Assembly (NCBI RefSeq): GCF_902859765.1
Contig: NZ_CADIJV010000037.1
Coordinates: forward strand, 1-46,413
Direction: 5' to 3'
Length of the DNA: 46,413 bases
Source of the DNA: Achromobacter pulmonis
Lineage (GTDB): Bacteria > Pseudomonadota > Gammaproteobacteria > Burkholderiales > Burkholderiaceae_B
Shown here: positions 24,428 to 33,080 of the stretch, piece after piece
Numbering within the stretch: position 1 is the first letter of the stretch
Layout: each line of letters begins with the position of its first letter
The notes under the pieces: model-generated
The model's input: the letters and a program-made list of their open reading frames with translations, nothing else
Databases searched by the model: none
Told to the model about the DNA's origin: nothing
Translations under genes and position numbers: made by a program

Positions 24428-26971
24428 TCAATTTCGCGGCGGCGCCGGACGGGAGGCACCGCAACGGATTTGCCTTGACTTGCGCCCTAGCGCCCATTTC
24501 ACTGCCTCGAGCCACAGCAAGCCCAGCACGGTCAGCCCTGCCGCCGACAGGAGTATCCACGGCGTAGGCTGCTCGAACGCGAACAGGCGGCTCACCGGAG
24601 AGATGCCGAGCACGCAGGCCAGGAGCAGCACGGTGACCGCGCTGATCCAGGCGGCGTAGCGGTTACCGGCATCTCCGGTGCGCCAAGAGGGGCGCGTCAG
24701 GTTGCGATTGGCGTAGATGAGTCCCAGGTTGGCAAGCACCAGTACCGTGAACACCATGGCGCGGGCCATGTCTTCAGAATTTGCCGCCACTCGCGCGCCG
24801 GCATACAGGGCCAACAGTAGAACCAGCAGGCCGCACCCCTGCCACAAGCCACGGGTCAGTATGGCGCGGTCGAACAGGCGGGCGTCCGCGCGGCGCGGCG
24901 GCTCGGACATGGCATTCGCTTCCAGCGGCTCGGCCTCAAAAACAATCGCGCAGGCGGGATCGATGATGAGCTGCAGAAAGAGGATGTGCACCGGCATCAG
25001 CAGCATGGGCCAGCCCAGCAATACCGGCACCAGCGACAGGCCCACGATGGGCACGTGCACGGCCACCCCGAACACAATGGCCTTGCGCAGATTGGCGAAC
25101 ACGCGACGGCCATGGCGCACCGCGGTGACGATGGAGGCAAAGTCGTCGTTCATCAGCACCAGATCGGCCGCCTCGCGCGCCACCTCGGTGCCGCGCGCGC
25201 CCATGGCGATGCCGATGTGAGCCGCCTTGAGGGCGGGCGCGTCGTTCACGCCATCGCCGGTCATGGCGACGATGTCTCCGCGCGCGCGAAAGGCTTGCAC
25301 CAGGCGCAGCTTCTGCGCGGGCTGCAGGCGGCAGAACACCTGGGTGGCGGACAAGCGCTCCCGCAGGGCGGCGTCGCCAAGGCTCGCCAGTTCTTGGCCG
25401 GTCATCGGCGGGGCGTTGGTGTCCAGGCCAGCCTGACGGGCGATGGCGACGGCAGTGGCCGGATGGTCTCCGGTCATCATCACCACCCGGATACCGGCTG
25501 CCTGGCAGGAGGCGATGGCGCTTGGCACATCGGGGCGCAGCGGATCTTCCAGCCCCACCAGGCCGAGAAAGACGAAGTCGAAATCGTGTTGGCTGGCCGG
25601 TAGCGGCGGGGTGGCGAACACGGCGCGGGCCACCCCCAGCACGCGTATTCCATCGGCGGCCATGGCCGCCACCTGCCGGGCGATGCGCGCGCGATCGGCG
25701 GCGGGAAGATGGCATAGGTCGACGACGGCTTCGGGCGCGCCTTTGGCGGCGATCACATAGGCCCGCTGGTCGGGCGACTGCCAGACGCGCGACATGGCGA
25801 GCATGGCGGGCGACAAGGGGTAGTCCTCGACCAGGCTCCAGTCGACGTGCAGATGCTCGGTGCGGGCCAGTAGCCGCGCGCCGGCGCCGACAATGGCGAC
25901 CTCCATCGGGTCGCTGGCGTGGCGGTGGGTGGCCAGGACGGCGTATTCCAACACGCCGTGCAGCGCCTCGGGCAGCGGCGCCGCGCCGTCTCGCAGGCTG
26001 TCGTAGAGCGCGCTGCCCGACTGGAGCCGCCGAACGGCCATGCGATTGGTCGTGAGGGTTCCGGTCTTGTCAACGCACAGTACGGTGGCGGCGCCCAGCA
26101 ACTCCACGGCGGGGATGCTGCGGGCCAACACCTTCTGGCGCGACAAGCGCCATGCGCCCAGGCTGAGAAACAAGGTCAGAATGACCAACAACTCTTCCGG
26201 AAGGATGGCCATGGCCAGCGTCAATCCCGCCAGCATTCCGCCGAGCCAATCGCCACGCAATAGACCGTGCGCCAATGCCAGCGCCACCGCCAGCGCGAGT
26301 CCCAACGCGGTTACGTTTCTGACGACACGCCGGGTTTCGCGCTGGATGGGGGTGATATCAATGGCGATGCCCTGTAGCGACTGGCTGATACGGCCCAGCG
26401 CGCTATGCATGCCCGTGGCCACGACGCGGCCCTGCCCGCCGCCCTGCGTGACAAGGGTGCCGGCGTATGCCAGGACGGCCGCGTCAGCGCCCGCCTGTTT
26501 GCGCACCGGCACCGATTCGCCGGTAAGCAGCGATTCGTCCAGAGCCAGATTGGCGGTGCTGATGAGTTCCAGGTCGGCGGGCACGCGGTCACCCTCGGCC
26601 AGCAGCACAACGTCGCCGCGCACAAGCTCGCGAGCGGGGATTCTCTGGTTCTGGCCGCCCCGCCTGACGAGCGCCTGCGGGCTGGATAGATCGCGCAGCG
26701 TCTCCAGCGAGCGCTCGGTGCGACGTTGTTGCGCGAAGGTAATGCTCATCACGACAAACACAAACCCCAGCAGCATCAACGCCTCTTGCCGGTCGCCCAG
26801 CGCCAGATAGAGCGCGCCGCAGGCCACCAACAGCAAAAACATGGGTTCCGCCACCACATCGCGCGCCAGCCGCAATACGCTCCGCCGCCGCGAAGTCGGG
26901 AGCGCGTTCGGGCCGTCAAGCGTCAGGCGCTGCCGCGCCTGCGCCGGGCTCAGGCCATCGATGTCGTCCAT
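24428..26971 (-). CDS. cation-transporting P-type ATPase (P2-like)
   Basis: An 847-residue P-type ATPase. The phosphorylation site is DKTGTLT (D301), the actuator loop is LLTGES (148-153), the hinge is MTGDGVNDAPALK, and an N-terminal cation-ATPase domain (LSPAQARQRLTLDGPNAL) precedes helix 1. Helix 4 carries LPEELLV, which fits P2A/Ca- or Mg-type pumps more than heavy-metal P1B pumps, and no N-terminal metal-binding CxxC is present. Such bacterial members are often annotated only as cation-translocating. It starts 12 bases after the universal stress gene ends on the same strand, so both probably respond to the FNR-like box at 27473-27486. The transported ion is unknown. Confidence 0.93.
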   Translation of the reverse strand: MDDIDGLSPAQARQRLTLDGPNALPTSRRRSVLRLARDVVAEPMFLLLVACGALYLALGDRQEALMLLGFVFVVMSITFAQQRRTERSLETLRDLSSPQALVRRGGQNQRIPARELVRGDVVLLAEGDRVPADLELISTANLALDESLLTGESVPVRKQAGADAAVLAYAGTLVTQGGGQGRVVATGMHSALGRISQSLQGIAIDITPIQRETRRVVRNVTALGLALAVALALAHGLLRGDWLGGMLAGLTLAMAILPEELLVILTLFLSLGAWRLSRQKVLARSIPAVELLGAATVLCVDKTGTLTTNRMAVRRLQSGSALYDSLRDGAAPLPEALHGVLEYAVLATHRHASDPMEVAIVGAGARLLARTEHLHVDWSLVEDYPLSPAMLAMSRVWQSPDQRAYVIAAKGAPEAVVDLCHLPAADRARIARQVAAMAADGIRVLGVARAVFATPPLPASQHDFDFVFLGLVGLEDPLRPDVPSAIASCQAAGIRVVMMTGDHPATAVAIARQAGLDTNAPPMTGQELASLGDAALRERLSATQVFCRLQPAQKLRLVQAFRARGDIVAMTGDGVNDAPALKAAHIGIAMGARGTEVAREAADLVLMNDDFASIVTAVRHGRRVFANLRKAIVFGVAVHVPIVGLSLVPVLLGWPMLLMPVHILFLQLIIDPACAIVFEAEPLEANAMSEPPRRADARLFDRAILTRGLWQGCGLLVLLLALYAGARVAANSEDMARAMVFTVLVLANLGLIYANRNLTRPSWRTGDAGNRYAAWISAVTVLLLACVLGISPVSRLFAFEQPTPWILLSAAGLTVLGLLWLEAVKWALGRKSRQIRCGASRPAPPRN

Positions 26972-26983
26972 GTCCAGGGCGGT

Positions 26984-27412
26984 TCACTTCACCAGGAGGA
27001 CTGGCTGGCGGGCCGCTGCCAGCACGCGTTGCGCGACCGAGCCGATCAGCAGGTCGGCGATGGCCCCGCGGCCTTTGGAGCCCAGCACCACCAGATCGAA
27101 TTTTCCCTTGCCCGCACAGTCGAGAATTTCCTTGGCCACATGGCCGGTCCGCTCGACCATGTCATGCCTGATGCCGGCCGCTTCAAGTAACTTGCGGGCG
27201 GGCTTGAGTTCCTTTTCACAGACCTCGCGCAGATAATCGACCACTGCCGCCTTGCCGACAAAGGACTTTGCGTGGTTCAGGCCAGTATCGTCGTGCACGC
27301 AGATCAACGTAATGCTGTGCGGGCCCGATTGCAGGCCGGCCACCAGTTTTGCCGCGTACTTGACCGCATGCAAGGAGAATTTCGAGCCATCGACGGCAAC
27401 GAGGATTTTCAT
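26984..27412 (-). CDS. universal stress protein (UspA-like)
   Basis: A 142-residue single-domain UspA protein. The ATG at 27412 is preceded by AGAGGCCC; a longer frame to 27457 is not needed. It opens MKILVAVDGSKFSLHAVKYA and ends with the ATP-binding signature GSKGRGAIADLLIGSVAQRV (G-x2-G-x9-GS), so it probably binds ATP. It forms a likely operon with the P-type ATPase. An FNR/ANR-like palindrome is centred 67 bases upstream of its start. Confidence 0.93.
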   Translation of the reverse strand: MKILVAVDGSKFSLHAVKYAAKLVAGLQSGPHSITLICVHDDTGLNHAKSFVGKAAVVDYLREVCEKELKPARKLLEAAGIRHDMVERTGHVAKEILDCAGKGKFDLVVLGSKGRGAIADLLIGSVAQRVLAAARQPVLLVK

Positions 27413-27472
27413 CAGGGCCTCTTTGGGGGAGTGTGGGATTCTTCCAGCTTGGCGCATCCGCGGCGGGGATTA

Positions 27473-27486
27473 TTGATGCGGGTCAA
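27473..27486. promoter_or_regulatory. FNR/ANR-like box upstream of the universal stress gene
   Basis: TTGATGCGGGTCAA matches the FNR/ANR half-site pattern TTGAY-N4-RTCAA. It lies 61-74 bases upstream of the universal stress protein start, which would place it near -41.5 of a plausible promoter, the activating position for these regulators. The 434-base divergent region it occupies (27413-27846) holds no supported gene. Confidence 0.5.
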
Positions 27487-27686
27487 GCACATAGGGCATC
27501 GCCATGCTTCGCGTGGCATCGACGCGGGGATCGAATTCCAAGGCCACCAGGACATGGCGGCGACGTTCCCCGTCTTTCATGATGGGGTTCCAATCGCTGA
27601 AGCATGAAATCCACGTCGCCCCATCGCATGACGGTCGCTGTCCGTTGCGGCAAGGCACGTCGATTGTGTGCCTGCGCTTCGTTCGA

Positions 27687-27706
27687 GGATTGACTTTGGT
27701 CAATCC
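27687..27706. promoter_or_regulatory. perfect FNR/Dnr-like palindrome
   Basis: GGATTGACTTTGGTCAATCC is a perfect 8-4-8 palindrome containing TTGAC-N4-GTCAA. It lies about 140 bases upstream of the phosphoribosyltransferase start and, with the box at 27473-27486, suggests that both divergent transcripts respond to oxygen or nitric oxide through a CRP/FNR-family regulator. Confidence 0.5.
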
Positions 27707-27846
27707 GGACCTGACCCAAGGTTTTACGCTGAGGGAACTTGGCGGGCCAGATCCAGGCCGGGACCGGCGATGCGCGCCCGTCTCGTACGCAGCGGTCAGC
27801 GATGGCGCGCCTGGCGTCTTCAGGAAGCAACGATGGAGGTTCATGG

Positions 27847-28536
27847 ATGGACACTCCTTTCAAGAATCGAAAAGAGGCTGGCGTGCTGCTGGCCAGGCGG
27901 CTGATGGGATATGCGGGGCGCACCGACGTCATCGTGCTGGCGCTGCCCCGTGGGGGAGTGCCGGTGGGTTTCCAGATTGCCGCCGCGCTGAATGTTCCGC
28001 TGGACGTTGTGCTGGTGCGCAAGCTCGGGATGCCGGGGCATGCCGAATGCGCCATCGGCGCGATCAGCAACGATCAGTCTGAACTGCAGACCGAGGTCGT
28101 CGCGGCGTACGGGATTCCCACGAAAGAGATCGAGGCAATCGCGTCGCGCGAGCGAAGGGAGCTGATGCGCCGTGACGCGTTGTACCGGGCGGGGCGGCCA
28201 CCGCTGCGTCTGTGCGGAAAAACGGTGATTCTCGTGGATGACGGCCTGGCGACCGGTTCGACGATGCGTGTGGCGGTGCGGACCGTGCGGATGGCCAAGC
28301 CCGCAAAGATTGTGGTCGCCGTTCCGGTTTCCGCCGCGCAGCCGCACGAGGAACTGGCGCTTGAGGCTGACGAAATGATCTGCTTGAGGACGCCCGCGCC
28401 TTTTTACGGCGTGGGGCAGTGGTACCTGGACTTTGAGCAGACCACGGACGACGAGGTAATCAGTCTCTTGCAAGAAGCCGCGCGCACCCATCCGCTGTCC
28501 GCATGGATAGCATCGCCCGCGCCGAGTCACGGTTGA
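27847..28536 (+). CDS. phosphoribosyltransferase-family protein
   Basis: A 229-residue type I phosphoribosyltransferase fold. The start at 27847 has GGAGG seven bases upstream; an earlier in-frame start at 27739 lacks a site. The PRPP-binding loop is VILVDDGLATGSTM (about 131-144), and the N-terminal VIVLALPRGGVPVGFQIA matches the stand-alone group often found beside erythromycin-esterase genes. The nucleobase substrate is unknown for this group. It overlaps the next gene's likely start (TGATG at 28534-28538), so they are coupled. Confidence 0.9.
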   Translation: MDTPFKNRKEAGVLLARRLMGYAGRTDVIVLALPRGGVPVGFQIAAALNVPLDVVLVRKLGMPGHAECAIGAISNDQSELQTEVVAAYGIPTKEIEAIASRERRELMRRDALYRAGRPPLRLCGKTVILVDDGLATGSTMRVAVRTVRMAKPAKIVVAVPVSAAQPHEELALEADEMICLRTPAPFYGVGQWYLDFEQTTDDEVISLLQEAARTHPLSAWIASPAPSHG

Positions 28537-29921
28537 TGGTTCTTGGCCCAAGGCAGCTTATGGAAATGACCACTGATGCGCATCTGCCCTCGCCTGCCCG
28601 GGCGATTGCCGCGTCCGCGCTTGCGCTGACGGGAAGCTCGCGCGACTACGACTCCGTTCTGGAGAAGATCGGCGACGCGCGCTTTGTGCTGATCGGCGAA
28701 GCCAGTCACGGAACGCACGAGTTCTATGAAGAACGCGCGCGGCTGACGCAACGGCTGATCGCGGAAAAGCGCTTCTCTGCCGTAGCGGTCGAGGCCGATT
28801 GGCCGGATGCGTATCGGGTCAATCGATACGTTCGCGGTCAGGGAGAAGACACCACCGGCGATCAGGCCTTGGCGAGTTTCAAGCGCTTTCCGACCTGGAT
28901 GTGGCGCAATACCCCGGTGGTTCGTTTCATCGAGTGGCTGCGTGACTACAACGACTCGGTGTCACCCCTGACCGAGCAGGTTGGATTCTATGGCCTGGAC
29001 CTGTACAGCCTGTTTACGTCGATCGCGGAAGTGCTGCGGTATCTCGATCATGTCGACCCCGAATCGGCCCGCCATGCGCGTGAGCGCTACGCTTGCTTTG
29101 ATCATTTCGATCGCAACAGCGAACGCTATGGATATTTGACGGGCCATGGTTTGTCGGCCTCATGCCAGGGCGCCGTCATCGCGCAGATGCGTGAACTGAA
29201 CACGCGTGCCGCGCAATATCTGAAAAGCGATGGATACGAGTCAAGCGATGCGCTGTTCTGTGCGCAGCAAAATGCGCGCTTGATCACGAATGCCGAAGCG
29301 TACTACCGCACCATGTTCGATCGGCGCGTGTCTTCCTGGAACCTGCGGGACCGCCATATGGCACAGACCCTGGATGCCCTCGCCCGCCATCTGCCACGGA
29401 CGGGGGACGGCGGGCCGGCCAAGATTGTCGTCTGGGAACACAATTCGCATGTGGGCGATGCGCGCGCGACGGACGTCGGACAGGCGGGAGAGTGGACGGT
29501 AGGCCAATTGGCGCGCGAGCGTTACGGCGCCGAGACTTTCCTGGTGGGACTGACCACCTATCAGGGAAGCGTTACCGCCGCGGACGACTGGGATTCGCCG
29601 GCAGAGCGCAAGCGGGTGCTGCCGGCCCTGCCTGGCAGCTACGAGGCAGCGTTGCATGAGACGGGCATCGACCGATTCGTCGTGTCGTTCAAGGGCGACC
29701 GGGGCCTGACGCACGCGCTGTCCCGGCGTCGGCTGGAACGTGCCATCGGCGTCATCTATCGGCCGCAGACAGAACGGCAAAGCCATTATTTCCATGCTTG
29801 CCTACCGCAACAATTCGACTGCGTCCTCCATTTCGACCAGACCCGCGCCGTCGAGCCGCTGGAGTGGGGGGACACTTGGACGCTGGGAGAGGCGCCAGAG
29901 ACTTTCCCGCGCGGGCTGTAG
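28536..29921 (+). CDS. erythromycin-esterase family protein
   Basis: About 461 residues from the ATG that overlaps the preceding stop; ATGs at 28503 and 28560 are alternatives in the same frame and the true start is uncertain. Family motifs include VLIGEASHGTHEFYEERARL (catalytic His/Glu region), AVEADWPDAYRVNRYV, GFYGLDLYSL and VWEHNSHVGDAR. EreA/EreB open macrolide lactones, but most chromosomal members are of unknown activity and lie in stress clusters beside phosphoribosyltransferases, as here. I would not predict macrolide resistance from this gene alone. Confidence 0.9.
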   Translation: MVLGPRQLMEMTTDAHLPSPARAIAASALALTGSSRDYDSVLEKIGDARFVLIGEASHGTHEFYEERARLTQRLIAEKRFSAVAVEADWPDAYRVNRYVRGQGEDTTGDQALASFKRFPTWMWRNTPVVRFIEWLRDYNDSVSPLTEQVGFYGLDLYSLFTSIAEVLRYLDHVDPESARHARERYACFDHFDRNSERYGYLTGHGLSASCQGAVIAQMRELNTRAAQYLKSDGYESSDALFCAQQNARLITNAEAYYRTMFDRRVSSWNLRDRHMAQTLDALARHLPRTGDGGPAKIVVWEHNSHVGDARATDVGQAGEWTVGQLARERYGAETFLVGLTTYQGSVTAADDWDSPAERKRVLPALPGSYEAALHETGIDRFVVSFKGDRGLTHALSRRRLERAIGVIYRPQTERQSHYFHACLPQQFDCVLHFDQTRAVEPLEWGDTWTLGEAPETFPRGL

Positions 29922-29954
29922 CGCCGTGAACGCAAAGCCAATGGGGTCCGGGCC

Positions 29955-30116
29955 CTAGGTCGCGCTCATCTCCTTCTCTTTCTCTTTCTCCTTCTTCATC
30001 TTTTCCTTGTCTTTTTTGGCGCCGTCATGATGCGACTTGATCGCCAGAAACATGCCCGTGCCCAACACGAGGATCTTGAACGTACCGAAGATTACAGGGA
30101 CCCAAAAATTCATCAT
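29955..30116 (-). CDS. small single-helix membrane protein with Lys/Glu tail
   Basis: A 53-residue protein from the paired ATGATG at 30116/30113, preceded by TGAGGA. Residues 2-22 (NFWVPVIFGTFKILVLGTGM region) form one membrane helix. The tail is almost entirely charged (KKDKEKMKKEKEKEKE), probably cytoplasmic. I do not recognise the family. It is transcribed alone behind a structured leader at 30161-30240. The tail is encoded by a low-complexity purine-rich repeat. Confidence 0.55.
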   Translation of the reverse strand: MMNFWVPVIFGTFKILVLGTGMFLAIKSHHDGAKKDKEKMKKEKEKEKEMSAT

Positions 30117-30160
30117 TTCCTCAAAACGCTGCTGCGGCAGCTGCATTTACTGCGCGCGGG

Positions 30161-30245
30161 CCAGGCAAAGCCAAACGGGCGGTGGCCGTGAGACCACCGC
30201 ATCAGCCTGGTTCAGGGCGGTGAGCGCCCTGCTCCCTACAGGTGT
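30161..30245 (-). ncRNA. candidate structured leader RNA of the small membrane protein
   Basis: On the minus strand three perfect stems are visible: CAGGGCG/CGCCCTG (30231-30213), an outer CCAGGC/GCCTGG (30210-30205 with 30166-30161) and, inside it, GCGGTGG/CCACCGC (30200-30179). The 5' part reads TGTAGGGAGCAGG. Both hairpin loops contain CTCAC. The leader begins near a TATAGAAT box around 30280. The 5' motif is faintly like the yybP-ykoY manganese riboswitch, but its other conserved parts were not found, so the class is open. Confidence 0.35.
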
Positions 30246-30404
30246 GGAATTCTAACGCCCAATCCATACAAACTCTTGAATGATTCTATATGTATGGCTT
30301 TTTTGGCTTACAAAAGTAGATAAACTCCATACATAGAGCTCGCGCGGCGAAGGGCCACGGCTCAAACCAGGCATGGCGCGCCGTCCAGCGGCATCCCGCT
30401 GCCT

Positions 30405-30974
30405 TCAGCCCAGGGCGTTCAACAGCGCATCCGCGGTAACGACGGTGCAATATTCGCCGTCCAGGTTGGCGAGCGACATGGCGTGGATATCCTCGGCGCT
30501 TCGCGGTGTCCCATGCCAGTCGGTCCGAGCGAACGTGAAACAACCGTCAGCCACCAGCCAGGCCTGCAAGCCAAGGTTGCCGGCCATGCGGACCGTTGCC
30601 TCGACTGAGTTGTTCGTGATGACTCCCGCCACGACCAAGGCGTCGTGGCCATGGTCGCGAAGCGTCTTTTCCAGGTCGGTGCCGATAAACGCGCTGTTCG
30701 TCTGCTTGGGAATGATCGATTCCCCCGCGATGGGCGCTGTTTCCGGCTTGAATGCATGTCCTGGCTGGCCCGGCCGATAGTGGGACGTGGCATCGGTAGA
30801 GTCATGCCGGACGTGCCAGACCGGCCAGCCCTGGGCGCGCCAATGGGCCAGGAGCCGAGCCACTTGGCGTTCGGCGCCGGGATTGTTCCGCTCGCCCCAA
30901 CTGGGATGGTCGATCGCGCACTGCAGGTCAATCAGCAGAAGGACGGCACCGCGTGGGGGAAGTGGAGAGCGCAT
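30405..30974 (-). CDS. isochorismatase-family hydrolase, Cys replaced by Ser
   Basis: A 189-residue alpha/beta hydrolase of the isochorismatase/nicotinamidase family. The catalytic Asp is in VLLLIDLQCAID, and the Lys is in IIPKQTNSAFIGT. The nucleophile region reads VAGVITNNSVEATVRMAG: the family Cys position is occupied by Ser, as in a large uncharacterised subgroup. Whether this version is a hydrolase is unclear. The gene stands alone; 281 bases separate it from the chemoreceptor gene. Confidence 0.9.
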   Translation of the reverse strand: MRSPLPPRGAVLLLIDLQCAIDHPSWGERNNPGAERQVARLLAHWRAQGWPVWHVRHDSTDATSHYRPGQPGHAFKPETAPIAGESIIPKQTNSAFIGTDLEKTLRDHGHDALVVAGVITNNSVEATVRMAGNLGLQAWLVADGCFTFARTDWHGTPRSAEDIHAMSLANLDGEYCTVVTADALLNALG

Positions 30975-31216
30975 GGAGACGGGCCGGAGATTTTCGAATC
31001 GATGGGCGGGTCGAGACGGGGCAGAAATGGCGAGCGAAGCCGACTATACCGCATGGCCGCCACGGCCACCGCGCAACGTTTTCGGGCGTGTCCAACGGCT
31101 GGCGAGAAGTCCAGGGGGAGTCATTGGACGCGCCCGCGGGGCAGCCCTGCCCCGCCGACTCTTGGGCCTGGTTAGGCCAATGGTTTACGTTCGCGATTGT
31201 CCGTCGCGCGGCGCGC

Positions 31217-31249
31217 GCGCAACGGCCCATGCATCATGGGCCATTGCGC
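31217..31249. terminator. long hairpin after the chemoreceptor gene
   Basis: Arms of about 14 bases (GCGCAACGGCCCATG and CATGGGCCATTGCGC with one wobble) surround a three-base loop, starting 7 bases after the chemoreceptor stop on the minus strand. No T run follows on either strand, so it may act as a processing or stabilising hairpin rather than an intrinsic terminator. Confidence 0.4.
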
Positions 31250-31255
31250 AGGTGC

Positions 31256-32890
31256 TCAGGTCAATACCAGCGCGCCGCGCTCGCGCGGCTGGGCGCTCAC
31301 GGCCTCGCGTCGCGTGGCATCCCCGCTCAAGCGGAACACGCCGACCGCATTCACCAAGGCATGCGCCTGGTCCTGCATCGAGCCCGCCGCGGCCGCGGCT
31401 TCTTCGACCAGCGCGGCATTCTGCTGGGTCACTTCGTCCATCTGCGACACCGCGCGGTTGACCTGCTCGATGCCGGAGGCCTGTTCTTGCGATGCCGCGG
31501 CGATCTCGCCCATGATGTCCGTCACGCGCTTCACCGAGGCGACCACCTCTTGCATGGTGGTGCCTGCGTTTTCCGCGTGGTCAGCACCTTCGGCCACTTT
31601 GCTCACGGACGCTTCGATCAGCGTCTTGACCTCGCGCGCAGCCTGCGCGCTGCGTTGCGCCAATGACCGCACCTCGCCCGCGACCACCGCAAAGCCCTTG
31701 CCCTGCTCGCCCGCCCGGGCCGCTTCCACGGCGGCGTTCAGCGCCAGGATGTTGGTCTGGAACGCAATGCCATCGATGACCGAAACGATCTCGGAAATCT
31801 TGCGCGAACTGGCGGAAATATCGCCCATCGTACTGACCACCGCCGACACGACGGCGCCGCCGCGCTGCGCGACTTCGGAAGCGCTTGCCGCCAATTGATT
31901 GGCCTGGCGTGCGTTGTCGGCATTTTGCTTGACGGTCGAGGCCAGTTCTTCCATCGAGGCGGCGGTTTCTTCCAGCGACGCGGCCTGCTCTTCGGTGCGG
32001 CTGGACAGGTCCGTGTTGCCGGCCGCAATCTGCCCCGCTGCGCTGGATATGGTTTCGGACCCGGCGCGAATAGTGCGAACGGCGCCGGCCAGCTTGTCCT
32101 GCATATCATGCAGCGCGAGCAGCAGTCGGCCGGTCTCGTCCCGGGTGTCAGCGTGGATGGGTTGCCCCAGGTCGCCACGCGCCACGGTCTCCGCCACCGT
32201 CACTGCCTGGGCCAGCGGCGTCGTAATCGACTTGGTCACCCGCCACGCGAACAGGCCGCCCAGCACGATAGCCACGCCCGACAGGACCAAATTCATCGTG
32301 CCCGCGTTGTCGATAACCCGCTGGCTGGCGGCGCTGGCGTCCACCATCTCGTCAGATTGAATCCGGGAAATTTCGCTGACGCGGTCTTGCAGGATATCCA
32401 GAAGCGGAAGGGTCTCCTCCAGCAAGCGTTGGCGAGCGGCATCGCGCTCACCACGCTTGAGGAGCGCGCCCACGCCCTGGAACGACTTCACATAGCGACC
32501 GCGCACGTCTTCCAACAACCGCAACTTCTGGCGTTCTTCTTCGGTGCGGAACAACGGCCGCAGCGTTTCCAGCGCCTGGTCGATCGCCTTTCGGTTGGTG
32601 TCGATGCGAGCGAACAGCGCTTCAGCGGTGCGGGGATCAGTATTGACGATCAGTTCGAGGTTCGCGCGCGCATTGGCGCGCGTCGTCACGTCAATGATGT
32701 TGATGGCGTTCGCCTTGGCCCACGTCTGTTCTGTGATCGCCTGGTTGATGCCGCCGATGTGGGTCAGTTCATACTGCGCCAGGCCAGCGAGCGCCAATAA
32801 CAGCGCAAGTACGGTGCCGAAGCCCAGGGTCAGCCGGGTGCCAATGGATGAGTTGCGGAATAAGTTGCTGATCGTTAAACGGGAGCGCAT
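31256..32890 (-). CDS. methyl-accepting chemotaxis protein
   Basis: A 544-residue transmembrane chemoreceptor. Helix 1 is at about 20-41, a periplasmic four-helix-bundle sensor (4HB_MCP type) covers 42-200, helix 2 is at about 203-222, then HAMP, and a cytoplasmic signalling domain with the hairpin tip [38 protein letters not shown]. The C-terminus lacks the NWETF tether for CheR/CheB. No chemotaxis genes are adjacent, so it is an orphan receptor; its ligand is unknown. Confidence 0.95.
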   Translation of the reverse strand: MRSRLTISNLFRNSSIGTRLTLGFGTVLALLLALAGLAQYELTHIGGINQAITEQTWAKANAINIIDVTTRANARANLELIVNTDPRTAEALFARIDTNRKAIDQALETLRPLFRTEEERQKLRLLEDVRGRYVKSFQGVGALLKRGERDAARQRLLEETLPLLDILQDRVSEISRIQSDEMVDASAASQRVIDNAGTMNLVLSGVAIVLGGLFAWRVTKSITTPLAQAVTVAETVARGDLGQPIHADTRDETGRLLLALHDMQDKLAGAVRTIRAGSETISSAAGQIAAGNTDLSSRTEEQAASLEETAASMEELASTVKQNADNARQANQLAASASEVAQRGGAVVSAVVSTMGDISASSRKISEIVSVIDGIAFQTNILALNAAVEAARAGEQGKGFAVVAGEVRSLAQRSAQAAREVKTLIEASVSKVAEGADHAENAGTTMQEVVASVKRVTDIMGEIAAASQEQASGIEQVNRAVSQMDEVTQQNAALVEEAAAAAGSMQDQAHALVNAVGVFRLSGDATRREAVSAQPRERGALVLT

Positions 32891-33080
32891 GAATTTGTAC
32901 TATGACAAAGGGAAAACCCTAGTATAGGTTTCATGACACATATAGCAACGAATTTGTAATGAGAATTTGCGATTTCGCATAGCGGGCCGGAATTTTATCT
33001 GGCAGACGCCTCTGTCGAAATTCCAAGGAGGTCAAATGACGGGCAGCTTTCGACCCAAAGCAGTCGCCCGCGAATTCCTC

